Source of the DNA: Tissierellia bacterium
Lineage (GTDB): Bacteria; Bacillota; Clostridia; Tissierellales; Tepidimicrobiaceae
Length of the DNA: 19,433 bases
Assembly: GCA_012518745.1 (NCBI GenBank)
Contig: JAAYRM010000014.1
Location: 1 to 19,433, forward strand
Direction: 5' to 3'
Shown: piece after piece, positions 1 through 7,412 of the stretch
How the letters are laid out: each line of letters starts with the position of its first letter
Position numbering within the stretch: the first letter of the stretch is position 1
The notes under the pieces: generated by a model
What the model was told of the DNA's origin: nothing
Seen by the model: only the letters and a program-made list of their open reading frames with translations
Database searches by the model: none
Translations under genes and position numbers: made by a program

Positions 1-1
1 A

Positions 2-1048
2 TTTCAGCTCAAATTTTTAGGTTTAATTCCAGTTAAGAAAGTAGATGTGAGTGTCGTAAACAGAGAATCTCTGATGCCGGGGGGGAATGCGGTAGGTGTT
101 AGATTGAATACGAGGGGTGTGTTAGTAGTTGCGGTAACTAATATTTTAGGAATAGATGGAAAAAAATACAGTCCGGCTAAGGATGCTGGGATTAAAATAG
201 GGGATAGCATTCTAGAGATAGATGATATAACCGTTAAGGATGCAGAACATGTGGTAAAACTTTTAAATGAAATTCAGGATAGAGAGATAAAGGTCGTAGT
301 TGAAAGGAATAAAAAGAAATTTGAAACGAAGATCATGCCTATAAAAAGTATGCAGGATAACTATTATAGGTTCGGAATATGGGTTAGGGATAAAACAGCT
401 GGGATTGGAACCCTGACCTTCTATAATAACGATGATAAGGTATTTGGGGCTCTAGGCCATGGTATAACGGATACAGATACCGGGAATCTACTGAATGTGG
501 AACAAGGTAAGATAATGAGTGCAAAGATAGCTAATATTGAACAAGGTAAAAGAGGAACTCCTGGAGAAATTAAGGGAATATTTTACGAAACTGAAAATGT
601 TATGGGTAAGATCACTAAAAATTCCTCTTTCGGTATATATGGTATATTAAATGATAAGTTTATTAAGTCGAATAGGATTCAACCCATGCCAATAGCCTTC
701 AAGGAGGAGGTTAAGACCGGAAAAGCTCATATTCTAACCACTGTGGATAATAACCAAGTGAAAAAATTTGAAATTGAGATAGTAAAATTACAGCCACAAA
801 AATATTCTGCCCAGAAAAGTATGACCATTAAGATTACCGATAAAAAACTACTGCAAAAAACCGGTGGAATAGTTCAAGGAATGAGTGGTAGTCCAATAAT
901 ACAGGGTAATAATATAGTTGGAGCTATAACCCACGTTTTTATAAATGATCCTACGAAAGGGTATGGAATATATGTGGAATGGATGTTGGAACAGATAGAA
1001 TCAGATCATGAACCAGATGGTAAATATGTAGATAGTATAAATGGATAG
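2..1048 (+). CDS. spoIVB: SpoIVB peptidase, 5'-truncated (signalling serine protease, family S55)
   Basis: SpoIVB is the forespore-made serine protease that crosses to the intermembrane space and triggers SpoIVFB-dependent processing of pro-sigma-K. The frame is open to the window edge, and its first codons (FQLKFLGLIPVKKVDV) look like the usual SpoIVB region before the PDZ domain, so the GTG at 47 is internal and the gene begins outside the window. A PDZ-like domain spans about nt 125-340 (AGIKIGDSILEID). The S55 catalytic domain follows: the His lies in ALGHGI (codon 458-460) and the Ser in QGMSGSPI (codon 884-886), followed by the family's GAITHVF and GYGIYVEWML segments. Both catalytic motifs are intact. 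The stop codon lies inside the terminator stem, and spo0A follows, the order usual in Bacilli and Clostridia. The missing part should hold the N-terminal membrane segment. The assignment is firm. Confidence 0.96.
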   Translation, partial: FQLKFLGLIPVKKVDVSVVNRESLMPGGNAVGVRLNTRGVLVVAVTNILGIDGKKYSPAKDAGIKIGDSILEIDDITVKDAEHVVKLLNEIQDREIKVVVERNKKKFETKIMPIKSMQDNYYRFGIWVRDKTAGIGTLTFYNNDDKVFGALGHGITDTDTGNLLNVEQGKIMSAKIANIEQGKRGTPGEIKGIFYETENVMGKITKNSSFGIYGILNDKFIKSNRIQPMPIAFKEEVKTGKAHILTTVDNNQVKKFEIEIVKLQPQKYSAQKSMTIKITDKKLLQKTGGIVQGMSGSPIIQGNNIVGAITHVFINDPTKGYGIYVEWMLEQIESDHEPDGKYVDSING

Positions 1049-1066
1049 GCTGAGGCCTATCTTTTT
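1044..1066 (+). terminator. Rho-independent terminator of spoIVB
   Basis: A perfect 7-bp stem, GATAGGC (1044-1050) and GCCTATC (1055-1061), encloses the loop TGAG and is followed by TTTTT (1062-1066). The stop codon TAG (1046-1048) is inside the left arm, so termination is immediate. It separates spoIVB transcription from spo0A. Confidence 0.85.
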
Positions 1067-1091
1067 ATATTGATTTTAAACATAAAAAAGC

Positions 1092-1116
1092 AGGAAATTT
1101 CAAACATATGTCGAAT
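1092..1116 (+). promoter_or_regulatory. Sigma-H-like promoter of spo0A
   Basis: AGGAAAT (1092-1098) and GAAT (1113-1116), 14 nt apart, match the sigma-H consensus (AGGAWWT, about 12-14 nt, GAAT). In B. subtilis spo0A has a sigma-H promoter that is switched on at the onset of sporulation. This element lies 43 nt before the spo0A start and after the spoIVB terminator. I see no competing clear sigma-A promoter in the gap. Confidence 0.65.
1109..1115 (+). promoter_or_regulatory. 0A box (Spo0A binding site) overlapping the spo0A promoter
   Basis: TGTCGAA is an exact 0A-box core. It overlaps the -10 element GAAT of the sigma-H-like promoter by three bases. A box over the -10 region would fit repression by phosphorylated Spo0A, or it could be one of several sites for autoregulation. 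The 7-mer is expected two or three times by chance in this window, so its position is the real argument. Confidence 0.6.
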
Positions 1117-1158
1117 AGTAAATAATAGGAAGAAAAAAATAGATAGGGGGTTGTTTAA

Positions 1159-1977
1159 TTGGGAAAAACAACAGTTTTAATCGTAGATGATAATCGGGAA
1201 TTTTGTGATATTCTACGCAAATTTATTATTAAAGACGAGAGTTTTGAGGTATTGGGGATAGCTGGTGACGGATTAGACGCATTAGATAGGATATCTGAGG
1301 AGCAGCCGGATGTCTTAATACTAGATGTAATAATGCCCCATCTAGATGGTCTCGGAGTGCTCGAAAAAATCCGGGATATGGACCTAAAAAAACCATCTAA
1401 GATTATAATGTTATCGGCTGTAGGACAAGATAAGATTACACAGAGGGCTATAGAATTAGGAGCAGATTATTATGTAGTTAAACCCTTTGATTTCGATGTG
1501 TTTGTAAAACGTTTAAGACAGATTATAGGCATTGATGATAGATTGGATGGAAGATCCCAGGGCAATTATATTAAAATGCCTGTATTGGAGGAGATGGGAG
1601 TCAATGTCTCCACCAGTTTAGAGGCTAGAATTACCAATGTAATCCATGAGATAGGCGTTCCCGCACATATAAAGGGATATCAATATTTAAGGGAAGCAAT
1701 TACAATGGTCATTGGAGATATGGAATTGTTGGGTGCTGTTACCAAGGAGCTCTATCCGAATATAGCTGAGGTATATAATACCACTCCCAGTAGGGTGGAG
1801 AGAGCTATTAGACATGCTATCGAGGTTGCATGGACTAGGGGCAAGATCGACACCATAGATAAGATATTTGGGTATACCGTCAATACCGATAGGGGTAAGC
1901 CAACCAATTCAGAATTTATAGCAATGATAGCCGACAAACTTAGATTAGAGATTGAAATGGTGGGAGATAATACTTAA
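1159..1977 (+). CDS. spo0A: Spo0A, sporulation master response regulator
   Basis: Spo0A is the end point of the sporulation phosphorelay; when phosphorylated it binds 0A boxes to activate or repress sporulation genes. The receiver domain covers about residues 4-125, with the acidic pair D10-D11, phosphoacceptor D56 in LILDVIMPHLDG, S86 and K108 (YYVVKPF). After a linker near 130-145, the C-terminal Spo0A domain (about 150-272) contains the nearly invariant recognition helix SRVERAIRHAIEVAW and the tail KPTNSEFIAMIADKLRLE. Length is 272 residues, as usual. The start is TTG at 1159, 8 nt after GGGGG (1146-1150); no in-frame ATG fits. It is probably a single-gene transcript between the sigma-H-like promoter and the terminator at 2004-2043, with possible self-control through the 0A box at 1109. 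Confidence 0.98.
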   Translation: MGKTTVLIVDDNREFCDILRKFIIKDESFEVLGIAGDGLDALDRISEEQPDVLILDVIMPHLDGLGVLEKIRDMDLKKPSKIIMLSAVGQDKITQRAIELGADYYVVKPFDFDVFVKRLRQIIGIDDRLDGRSQGNYIKMPVLEEMGVNVSTSLEARITNVIHEIGVPAHIKGYQYLREAITMVIGDMELLGAVTKELYPNIAEVYNTTPSRVERAIRHAIEVAWTRGKIDTIDKIFGYTVNTDRGKPTNSEFIAMIADKLRLEIEMVGDNT

Positions 1978-2003
1978 AGATATAACAATAGATTTAGATA
2001 TTG

Positions 2004-2043
2004 GGCAATCTTTTTATTCGAATGAATAAAAAAATTGCCTTTT
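2004..2043 (+). terminator. Strong terminator after spo0A
   Basis: A long hairpin: GGCAAT (2004-2009) pairs with ATTGCC (2034-2039) and TTTTTATTC (2011-2019) pairs with GAATAAAAA (2024-2032). There is one C-A mismatch, the loop is GAAT, and TTTT follows at 2040-2043. It ends the spo0A transcript. Confidence 0.85.
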
Positions 2044-2070
2044 ATATATCAAATATTGATAGCCGAGATA

Positions 2071-2100
2071 TTGCCACACCTAAAAATGGTGAAAGATAAT
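2071..2100 (+). promoter_or_regulatory. Candidate sigma-A promoter of the steA gene block, with a small dyad in the spacer
   Basis: TTGCCA (2071-2076) and GATAAT (2095-2100) are 18 nt apart, directly after the spo0A terminator and 65 nt before steA. A dyad CACC-N7-GGTG (2077-2091) fills most of the spacer and might be an operator. Both hexamers differ from consensus, so this is a moderate call. Confidence 0.45.
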
Positions 2101-2165
2101 AATATATTCATTAAAATTCCATTAATAGGGGATAATATAGACATATTGATCATCGGGGGATAAAT

Positions 2166-3284
2166 ATGTCTATCAAAGGGATATTAAAAAAGGATAGAAA
2201 AACCAAAAATTTAATCACAAGGTTGAATAGTGGAGATATTGCATTAGTGGATCACAGAGATTTGGATGAGATAGCTGCCCTATCGTTAGCAGAGAGCAAG
2301 ATCAAATGTTTAATCAATATAAGCGAAACGATCAGCGGGAAATATCCTAATCAGGGTCCATCGGTTTTACTTAATGCGGGAATTCCAATATTCGAGGTCG
2401 AGGAGGATATATATGACCTTATTCCTGAAGGGGATATGATATGGATCGACGATACCCATATCATCCATAAGGGGCACAGGATCACTAAATGTATACTGCT
2501 CGATAGGAACAAGATTTTAGAGTTACTCGATATTGGTTCACAAAATCTAGAGAATGAGCTGGAAAAATTCATTGAAAATACCTTGATGTATGCCAAAAAG
2601 GAGAAGGGACTTGTCACTGGAAAGATAGACATTCCCAAGACCCAGACCAATATTGACGGAAAGCATGTATTAGTAGTTGTAAGAGGCAAGGATTATAAGA
2701 GGGATCTTGAGGCCATAAGAACCTATATAGACGAGGTTAAACCAATCTGCATAGGTGTGGATGGTGGCGGGGATGCTTTAATGGATTTTGGATATAGGCC
2801 AGATATAGTGATAGGGGATATGGACAGCATCTCCGATGAATGCCTAAAACAGGCTACGGAAATAATAGTGCATGCCTATCCAGATGGACGGGCACCTGGG
2901 CTCGAAAGAATCGATGGCCTGGGATTGAATGCAAGGCTATTCCCCGCTCCTGGTACCAGTGAGGATATAGCATTGTTACTATCCTACGCAAATGGTGCAG
3001 ACTTGATAGTAGCAGTGGGCAGCCATACCAATATGATAGATTTCTTGGAGAAGGGTAGGTTGGGAATGTCCAGCACTTTTTTGGTTAGATTGAAGGTAGG
3101 ATCTATATTAATGGATGCTAAGGGGGTAAACAAGCTATATCGGAGCAGCTTTAAATTAAAATATGTTATTGGAATTACCATTGCAGCTTTGATACCTATA
3201 GCTATAATAACGGGTATGCATCCATTCATGAAGGAAATGATAGTATTGATCAAGATCCGCATTAGAATGATGTTTGGACTATAA
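2166..3284 (+). CDS. steA: SteA-like protein (thiamine pyrophosphokinase-fold, membrane-anchored, putative divisome protein)
   Basis: In Corynebacterium SteA acts with SteB at the cytokinetic ring. Clostridial homologues are annotated by similarity only, so the role here is inferred. Residues 1-165 resemble the SteA N-terminal domain (RLNSGDIALVDHRDLDEIAA). Residues 166-325 look like the thiamine pyrophosphokinase catalytic fold, with VDGGGDALMDFGYRPD and GDMDS (217-221). A single membrane helix at about 333-350 (YVIGITIAALIPIAIITG) and a short basic tail (KIRIRMM) end the protein, so the bulk should be cytoplasmic. Whether it binds a nucleotide-like ligand is unknown. Start ATG 2166 has GGGGGA at 2155-2160. 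It opens the run steA-steB-GT2-GT4-DUF3866-nudF, and steB begins 13 nt after its stop. Confidence 0.85.
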   Translation: MSIKGILKKDRKTKNLITRLNSGDIALVDHRDLDEIAALSLAESKIKCLINISETISGKYPNQGPSVLLNAGIPIFEVEEDIYDLIPEGDMIWIDDTHIIHKGHRITKCILLDRNKILELLDIGSQNLENELEKFIENTLMYAKKEKGLVTGKIDIPKTQTNIDGKHVLVVVRGKDYKRDLEAIRTYIDEVKPICIGVDGGGDALMDFGYRPDIVIGDMDSISDECLKQATEIIVHAYPDGRAPGLERIDGLGLNARLFPAPGTSEDIALLLSYANGADLIVAVGSHTNMIDFLEKGRLGMSSTFLVRLKVGSILMDAKGVNKLYRSSFKLKYVIGITIAALIPIAIITGMHPFMKEMIVLIKIRIRMMFGL

Positions 3285-3297
3285 AGGAGGAATGGGC

Positions 3298-4194
3298 TTG
3301 ATACCCAATATGAAGCTCTACGTTGTATCGATTATTGCAATCTTTGCTGCATTAGGCATTGGCATCTATATAGGTTTTACCCTAGATGCAAATAATTTTG
3401 TCGCCGAACAAAAAGAGGATATAGCAACTAAATTGGAAAAACAATTTGATCTTCTCAGGGCGGAGAATGAAAGTACGAGAAAAGATTTAGAAGAGATGAG
3501 TAGAAAAAATGATGAGTATAAACAGCTTATAGGTTCCACCTATGAAGAAATTATTCAGAATCGATTAGAGGGCCAAAGGGTAGCTATAATTGAGACTAGA
3601 AATGATTATATTTATTCGGGGATTAAACAGATATTGGAGATCGCGGGTGCCGATACAATCAATCTAGTGATCATCAATGATTCCATATTGGATGAGAAGG
3701 CGCTGAATACATTCTATAAATCATTACAGGTTTCAATGCCTACCAACGAGATTATACCCAGTACCATCAGCTGTTTAACGGAATTCCTCATAGCAGGAAA
3801 AAATATTGATATAGTTGAAAAACTGCTGGAGGATAATTATATAGATATAGTCGGCACCCTTGATAGGGAGATAGATTACATAATCATAGCCGGGGGTGGT
3901 TTGAAGGAAGATAAGGATAGAATTGCCCTGATAGATGAGGTCATTATTACAACTGCAAGGGATATGAATATGCCATCTATTGGGGTGGAGAAACTGGATG
4001 TGAATCATTCCTATATCCCATATTATAAGAATTTAAAGATACCAACCGTGGACAATGTAGATACGGTAATGGGCAGAATTTCCCTTGTATTGGCTATAGA
4101 GGGTAGACCGGGCCATTATGGGGTTAAATCAACCGCAGAGGATCTATTCCCGGATCCGAAAATCCCTATACTTGAAAGGTTTGGAGAGAAATGA
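3298..4194 (+). CDS. steB: SteB/MctB-like protein ('copper transporter' family PF11382)
   Basis: The family includes mycobacterial MctB (Rv1698) and corynebacterial SteB, the partner of SteA. An N-terminal membrane helix spans about residues 6-27 and has the family's LGIGIYIGF motif. A charged coiled coil follows (about 35-77) and then a C-terminal domain facing the outside (IETRNDYIYSGIKQILEIAG; YIIIAGGGLKEDKD). Nothing seen supports copper transport: there is one membrane helix and no Cys- or Met-rich metal motif. The start is TTG 3298, since AAAGGAGG (3283-3290) lies 7 nt before it, whereas ATG 3292 is only 1 nt from that site and the frame further upstream runs into steA. The adjacent steA supports the pair. 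The next gene starts 1 nt after its stop, so translation is probably coupled. Confidence 0.82.
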   Translation: MIPNMKLYVVSIIAIFAALGIGIYIGFTLDANNFVAEQKEDIATKLEKQFDLLRAENESTRKDLEEMSRKNDEYKQLIGSTYEEIIQNRLEGQRVAIIETRNDYIYSGIKQILEIAGADTINLVIINDSILDEKALNTFYKSLQVSMPTNEIIPSTISCLTEFLIAGKNIDIVEKLLEDNYIDIVGTLDREIDYIIIAGGGLKEDKDRIALIDEVIITTARDMNMPSIGVEKLDVNHSYIPYYKNLKIPTVDNVDTVMGRISLVLAIEGRPGHYGVKSTAEDLFPDPKIPILERFGEK

Positions 4195-4195
4195 G

Positions 4196-4873
4196 ATGAG
4201 CAAAAAAAAATTAATTACAGTAATACCCGTATATAATGAGGCAGATACGATTAAAAAGACCATTGATGGCCTCAAAAATATAGAGTTAATAGATGAAATA
4301 TTGATAGTAGACGATGGCTCTACAGATAATACACCTGAGATCATTCAACAGCTTGGTGTGCCCACAATAAGGATACATAGCAATTGCGGTAAGGGTTATG
4401 CAATGAAACTAGCCATTGAAAATGCAAAGTACGATTATATTGCTTTTATAGATGGGGATTTGGGATTTACAAGTCAACAGTTAACAAAGCTGATAAAGCC
4501 CGTTGTTTCTGAAGAGGTGGATTTTACCATAGCCAAATTCGGTGTTCCTAAAACCAGGGGTGGATTTGGCCTTGTAAAGGGCCTGGCCAGGATGGGGGTT
4601 TTTGCCTTTACAGGGAAAAGGATGCATACATCCCTATCGGGCCAAAGGGTTTATAGGAGGGAAGTAGTTGAAAGTATTAAATATATGCCAAATAACTACG
4701 GTATCGAGGTGGCCATGACGATACAGGCTATAGGTAATGGGTATAGCTTTAAAGAAATACCCGTAGATATGGAACATAGATATTCCGATAGATCCCTTGC
4801 AGGATTTAGACATAGGGGAAGGCAATTTATAGATATTATGGGGACACTAGCATATATGGGACTTAGAAGGTGA
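4196..4873 (+). CDS. Family 2 glycosyltransferase, dolichyl-phosphate-sugar-synthase-like
   Basis: This is a cytoplasmic-face GT-A enzyme that probably moves a sugar from a nucleotide sugar to a lipid phosphate or a lipid-linked acceptor. The nucleotide-binding start is clear (ITVIPVYNEADTI, residues 7-19; VDDGSTD, 38-44), and the metal-binding DGD lies at 86-88. SGQRVYRREVV and YGIEVAMTI match acceptor-side motifs of this group. There is no membrane helix in its 225 residues, so membrane contact would depend on a partner. ATG 4196 is chosen because the protein there begins MSKKKLITVIPVYNE; the longer frame from 4118 would lie inside steB. GGAGAG precedes it. It sits between steB and an MraY-like gene, which suggests a shared glycolipid or envelope-glycan path. 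Substrates cannot be told from sequence. Confidence 0.85.
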   Translation: MSKKKLITVIPVYNEADTIKKTIDGLKNIELIDEILIVDDGSTDNTPEIIQQLGVPTIRIHSNCGKGYAMKLAIENAKYDYIAFIDGDLGFTSQQLTKLIKPVVSEEVDFTIAKFGVPKTRGGFGLVKGLARMGVFAFTGKRMHTSLSGQRVYRREVVESIKYMPNNYGIEVAMTIQAIGNGYSFKEIPVDMEHRYSDRSLAGFRHRGRQFIDIMGTLAYMGLRR

Positions 4874-4877
4874 ATTG

Positions 4878-5696
4878 ATGAAATATATAGACATCTTTAG
4901 CTTTATATCTGGTGCTATACTAGCATATGTCGTTATGCCCACAACTCTCCATTTGTTGTCGCAAAATAGTAGCACATTGGAGCTAAATTATAGAAATTAT
5001 AGGATTCCTATCTGTATGGGTCTGGGGTTTATATTCGTTCAGATCATCAATATGGGATTGGTTATAATACTTATGAGGGACAATATCTCATATATCATAT
5101 ACTATCTATTCGCCCTAGTATCGATGGGATTGGCCGGTTTATTGGATGATTTGATTGGGGATGATAGTACCAAGGGATTAAGGGGTCATATCAAGTCGCT
5201 TCTCCTAGGGGATCTAACCACCGGGGGAATCAAGGCTGGAATTGGATTTATGGTAGCCATGCTTATATCGATAATAATTTCCAATACTATAATGGAGATA
5301 ATTGTAAACATATTGGTAATGGCCTTATTTACAAATCTTATCAATCTGTTTGATCTTAGACCCGGTAGGGCCAATAAGATATTCATATTGACCTCGGCAA
5401 TTATGCTATATACCAGCATCATAAAGCATTTTAATTTCCTTTTATTTTCTTTTTATGGTATATTAATAACATATCTCCCCATAGATTTAAAGGAAAAGGC
5501 GATGATGGGTGATGTCGGATCCAATGTTTTGGGGATAACATTAGGTGTTTTCTGTATTCTGACTCATAGCTTACGCATAAGGGCCATATATTTATCAATC
5601 TTGATAATTATTCATATAGTATCGGAGAGGGTATCCTTTTCCGAGATTATCGAAAATAATAGGCTATTAAAGTTTATAGATAATATAGGCCGATAG
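4878..5696 (+). CDS. MraY/WecA-like phospho-sugar transferase (family 4, polyprenyl-phosphate type)
   Basis: A multi-pass membrane protein of the PNPT superfamily, which transfers a sugar-1-phosphate from a UDP-sugar to undecaprenyl phosphate. Key motifs are present: NYRNYRIPICMG (37-48), GLLDDLIGDDSTKG (87-100) with the catalytic acidic pair D90-D91, GDLTTGGIKA (111-120), NLFDLRPGRANKIF (156-169) and MMGDVGSN (209-216). About eight hydrophobic segments are visible. At 272 residues it is shorter than MraY (about 320-360), and it sits outside any mur cluster, so it is not the cell's lipid I synthase; it belongs to the shorter Firmicutes group with LTTG and DLRPGRA motifs. ATG 4878 is preferred to the adjacent TTG 4875; AAGGTGA overlaps the previous stop. 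It may supply the lipid-linked sugar used by the glycosyltransferase before it. Confidence 0.85.
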   Translation: MKYIDIFSFISGAILAYVVMPTTLHLLSQNSSTLELNYRNYRIPICMGLGFIFVQIINMGLVIILMRDNISYIIYYLFALVSMGLAGLLDDLIGDDSTKGLRGHIKSLLLGDLTTGGIKAGIGFMVAMLISIIISNTIMEIIVNILVMALFTNLINLFDLRPGRANKIFILTSAIMLYTSIIKHFNFLLFSFYGILITYLPIDLKEKAMMGDVGSNVLGITLGVFCILTHSLRIRAIYLSILIIIHIVSERVSFSEIIENNRLLKFIDNIGR

Positions 5697-5710
5697 GAGG
5701 GATTTATCTG
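5694..5710 (+). promoter_or_regulatory. Ribosome binding site that places the DUF3866 start at CTG
   Basis: TAGGAGG (5694-5700) overlaps the stop of the MraY-like gene and stands 7 nt before CTG 5708-5710. No ATG, GTG or TTG occurs in this frame between the site and GTG 5777, which has no comparable site and would cut off the conserved N-terminus. Confidence 0.7.
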
Positions 5711-6781
5711 TTAAGCCATGAGCAAGCGGAGGTTATAGCAATTGTTAAGGACCGTACATATATTACATGGATAGAGGTGCAATTGGGAGGCGAGATTGCT
5801 AAAGCCGTCAACTATGATAAATTAACTGGACCCATAAAAAAAGGGGATACCGTGATATTGAATACCACTGCTGTTGATTTAGGGCTTGGTACGGGTGGTT
5901 ATCATTTTGTAATATTTAACTATTCAAATAGAGTAAAGACTGCCGGTGATAAAGGTCATATTATGAAATTGAGGTATACTCCCCTCCAGATAAGATGCCT
6001 GGCAGCAGAGGAGGAGGATAGCCCCTATCATACCGAATTCAATCGATTTACAAGCCTAGATGGGCATATCTTTCTAATAGGCTCCCTACATAGCATGCTA
6101 GGTCCCGTATCTGCCATGTTAAAATGGTGCAACGAGGAATTGAGCATAAATTATATAATGACCGACGGTGGCGCATTGCCCATGTATTTTAGCAATACGG
6201 TCCCACTATTGAAGGAAAAAGGATTGATTCAAAACACAATCACAATAGGTCATGCTTTTGGTGGGGATTTAGAATGTATTAATATCTATACCGGGTTAAT
6301 AGCAGCAAAAGAGGTTTTAAGTGGTGATATAACCATAATAACGATGGGGCCAGGTATAGTCGGTACTGGCAATAGGTATGGATTTAGCGGAATAGAACAG
6401 GGCCCAATTATAGATGCGGTCAATACCCTTGGGGGCCACCCCGTACTAATACCTAGAATTAGCTTCAGGGATTCAAGGGAAAGACATTTTGGTATAAGTC
6501 ATCATACCCGAACGGTATTAGCAGAAATTTCGAAAACCCCTGCAAATGTGATTTTACCCGTATTGGATAGATCTAGGACCAGTATAATCGATGAACAAAT
6601 AGATGAGCTGAATATCGATCGAATGCATACAATTCACTATGAAGAGGGTGAGGAGATTGTAAAGGCGATGGAGTATTTCAAACTGAACACTACAACCATG
6701 GGAAGAGCTTATGAGGATGATAAGGATTATTTCATAACTTTGGGTGCTGCTAGCAAATATGCCATAAAGAAATTAAAATAG
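5708..6781 (+). CDS. DUF3866 family protein
   Basis: A conserved protein of unknown function, common in Clostridia and Actinobacteria. The signature region GPIKKGDTVILNTTAVDLGLGTGGYHFV fits the family; I give it here in two parts: KKGDTVILNTTAVDLG, then LGTGGYHFV (about residues 43-69). The C-terminal half carries AFGGDLECIN, TMGPGIVGTG and DRSRTSIIDEQ. No membrane segment or signal peptide is visible, so it is probably cytoplasmic. The start is assigned to CTG 5708 (residues MLSHEQAEVIAIV), giving 357 residues, the family's usual size; starting at GTG 5777 would remove 23 residues that read as genuine coding sequence. The stop is 14 nt before nudF. I assign no function; the steady glycine-rich motifs suggest a ligand-binding fold. 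Confidence 0.85.
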   Translation: MLSHEQAEVIAIVKDRTYITWIEVQLGGEIAKAVNYDKLTGPIKKGDTVILNTTAVDLGLGTGGYHFVIFNYSNRVKTAGDKGHIMKLRYTPLQIRCLAAEEEDSPYHTEFNRFTSLDGHIFLIGSLHSMLGPVSAMLKWCNEELSINYIMTDGGALPMYFSNTVPLLKEKGLIQNTITIGHAFGGDLECINIYTGLIAAKEVLSGDITIITMGPGIVGTGNRYGFSGIEQGPIIDAVNTLGGHPVLIPRISFRDSRERHFGISHHTRTVLAEISKTPANVILPVLDRSRTSIIDEQIDELNIDRMHTIHYEEGEEIVKAMEYFKLNTTTMGRAYEDDKDYFITLGAASKYAIKKLK

Positions 6782-6795
6782 GGGGTATATACTTT

Positions 6796-7338
6796 ATGGA
6801 TTACCAAGAGAAGACCATGAAAACTGAGAAGATCTATGAGGGAAAGATCGTAAACCTTCGAATTGATACGGTAGAATTACCAGATAAAAAATATTCTAAG
6901 CGGGAAATAGTAGAACATCCCGGTTCCGTAGGGATTATTCCAATAACCGATGATGGGCATATGATTTTAGTTAAGCAGTTTAGAAAGCCCATAGAAAAAA
7001 CCATATTGGAAATACCAGCGGGCAAAATTGAAATCAATGAGGAGCCTAGGGAAACGGCCAAGAGGGAATTAATCGAAGAGACGGGCTATAGTTCTAACAA
7101 TTTAGAGTTTGTACTTGAATTCTATACTTCTCCCGGATTTTCTAACGAGAAGATGTACTTATTCTTGGCTACCGATCTATCAAAGGGGGAAGCATGCCCC
7201 GAATACGGAGAATATATAGAGGTTGAAAAAATCAAGATAGATACCCTAATGGATAGAATCGGAAAGGGTGAAATAAGCGATAGTAAAACGATAATTAGCA
7301 TACTTTTTTGTCAGAAATATATAGACCAGGATGAATAA
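6796..7338 (+). CDS. nudF: NUDIX hydrolase, ADP-ribose pyrophosphatase
   Basis: It hydrolyses ADP-ribose to AMP and ribose 5-phosphate, a clean-up step for nucleotide sugars. The Nudix box is complete at residues 76-98: G76-x5-E82-x7-REL-I-EE-T-G-Y (RELIEETGY at 90-98). The N-terminal beta region (EKIYEGKIVNLRIDTVELPD) and HPGSVGIIPI are typical of the NudF group, as is FYTSPGFSNEKMYLFLA (about 109-125). Its 180 residues are the usual length. ATG 6796 follows GGGGG (6781-6785) at 10 nt, a little long; ATG 6817 would cut the family N-terminus. It is the last gene of the steA run, and spoIIM follows, as nudF and spoIIM are near each other in B. subtilis. Confidence 0.92.
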   Translation: MDYQEKTMKTEKIYEGKIVNLRIDTVELPDKKYSKREIVEHPGSVGIIPITDDGHMILVKQFRKPIEKTILEIPAGKIEINEEPRETAKRELIEETGYSSNNLEFVLEFYTSPGFSNEKMYLFLATDLSKGEACPEYGEYIEVEKIKIDTLMDRIGKGEISDSKTIISILFCQKYIDQDE

Positions 7339-7345
7339 TGCGGTG

Positions 7346-7372
7346 ATAATATCCTCCTTTAGAACATATCAT
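7346..7372 (+). promoter_or_regulatory. Weak sigma-E-like promoter candidate before spoIIM
   Basis: ATAATAT (7346-7352) and CATATCAT (7365-7372) resemble the sigma-E elements (KMATATT and CATACANT), but the 12-nt spacer is shorter than usual and the -10 has two mismatches. It is listed because spoIIM is sigma-E dependent in B. subtilis and this 74-nt gap has no better candidate. Confidence 0.25.
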
Positions 7373-7412
7373 TCTATATAGGGCTTGTATTATTCGGAGG
7401 GAGGATAAATCA

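Noticed and set aside
47..49. GTG as the start of spoIVB
   Set aside because: The upstream codons are open to the window edge and match the family, so it is an internal codon of a truncated gene.
1752..1937. Minus-strand frames opposite the plus-strand genes here and throughout the window
   Set aside because: They mirror conserved plus-strand genes, lack binding sites and show no recognisable protein features.
3274..3300. steB starting at TTG 3274 or ATG 3292
   Set aside because: TTG 3274 lies inside steA, and ATG 3292 is 1 nt from the ribosome binding site. TTG 3298 has proper spacing and gives the family N-terminus.
3298..4194. Copper transporter function suggested by the family name
   Set aside because: One membrane helix, a coiled coil and no metal-binding motif; the neighbour steA points to the SteB role.
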